The notes beneath the pieces are model-generated. The model searched no databases. It saw nothing but the letters and a program-made list of their open reading frames with translations, and was not told the origin of the DNA. This document shows positions 57,764-57,839 of a DNA stretch of 57,839 bases, piece by piece. The stretch's first letter is position 1, and each line of letters starts with the position of its first letter. The position numbers and the translations under genes were made by a program. This stretch comes from Hydrogenothermaceae bacterium (GTDB lineage: Bacteria; Aquificota; Aquificia; Aquificales; Hydrogenothermaceae), in contig WFXI01000320.1 in the NCBI GenBank assembly GCA_015490675.1, positions 89,640 to 147,478 on the forward strand. Direction: 5' to 3'.

Positions 57764-57839
57764 TCTATTCTCCTTGAATAATTTAACAAAAAACTCTAAA
57801 GGATTTATAACAATCTGAATTATATTATCTATATAATTC

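Noticed and set aside
1-57839. CRISPR array, tRNA, rRNA or complete insertion sequence
   Set aside because: I saw no regularly spaced repeats with unique spacers, no cloverleaf-like sequences and no transposase.

Overview
The window is very AT-rich, compactly coded DNA that reads as a plasmid or plasmid-like replicon. It has an iteron origin with a replication initiator, a ParA/ParB pair with two candidate parS palindromes, a Xer-type tyrosine recombinase, and no ribosomal, tRNA or central-metabolism genes. Heavy use of AGA (Arg) and ATA (Ile) codons and a family-4 uracil-DNA glycosylase suggest a thermophilic bacterium. An Aquificota-like host is my best guess, but this is inference. The two window ends may be adjacent in a circle: the minus-strand ORF running off base 1 would stop after four more codons if it continued from base 57839.

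Layout. (1) 1-1690: a partial minus-strand gene with a long, highly structured leader RNA and a good upstream promoter, then a simple A/T repeat, a palindrome, a hairpin and twelve iterons. (2) 1690-12343: initiator, UvrD-like helicase, divergent sliding clamp, a large unknown protein with a clamp-binding-like motif, and a very large SF2 helicase. (3) 12386-19672: a tight operon of membrane protein, Ser/Thr kinase, coiled-coil protein, PP2C phosphatase, ClpB-like AAA+ ATPase, NrdG-like radical-SAM protein and zinc-ribbon/FHA protein. It looks like a self-contained phospho-signalling machine. (4) 19655-26266: two minus-strand unknowns, a ribbon-helix-helix regulator with an operator-like palindrome, a sigma-70-family factor, a Ycf35/DUF2997/Ycf46-like set and a PP-loop (PAPS-reductase-like) protein. 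(5) 26304-38747: many small, mostly unrecognised genes, each usually with its own strong Shine-Dalgarno. Among them are a YubB-like protein, a family-4 UDG, a HExxH protein, a cold-shock/zinc-ribbon/TM protein and an exported thermonuclease. (6) 38755-42201: parB, parA, parS sites and a second Ycf46-like ATPase. (7) 42320-50660: more small genes, including a CX5R phosphatase and a lytic transglycosylase. (8) 50643-57763, minus strand: HTH regulator, ScpA-like kleisin coupled to the tyrosine recombinase, a recombination-core-like inverted repeat, then a KAP-type and a NACHT-like NTPase, a plausible defence pair.

Two DNA themes recur. An AT-only palindrome (TTTGATTATAAA plus its reverse complement) sits in five gene junctions. 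A leader motif (consensus near TCTAAAAGTT..TAAGTAAATTTTCCTT) precedes many small genes. Both suggest plasmid-wide regulation, possibly through the plasmid's own sigma factor or DNA-binding proteins. Two genes (near 29027 and 45623) are split by a one-base shift in an A-run.

The least ordinary parts are the pseudoknotted leader RNA at 318-555, the kinase/phosphatase/ClpB-like/radical-SAM/FHA operon, and the clamp plus clamp-motif pair.
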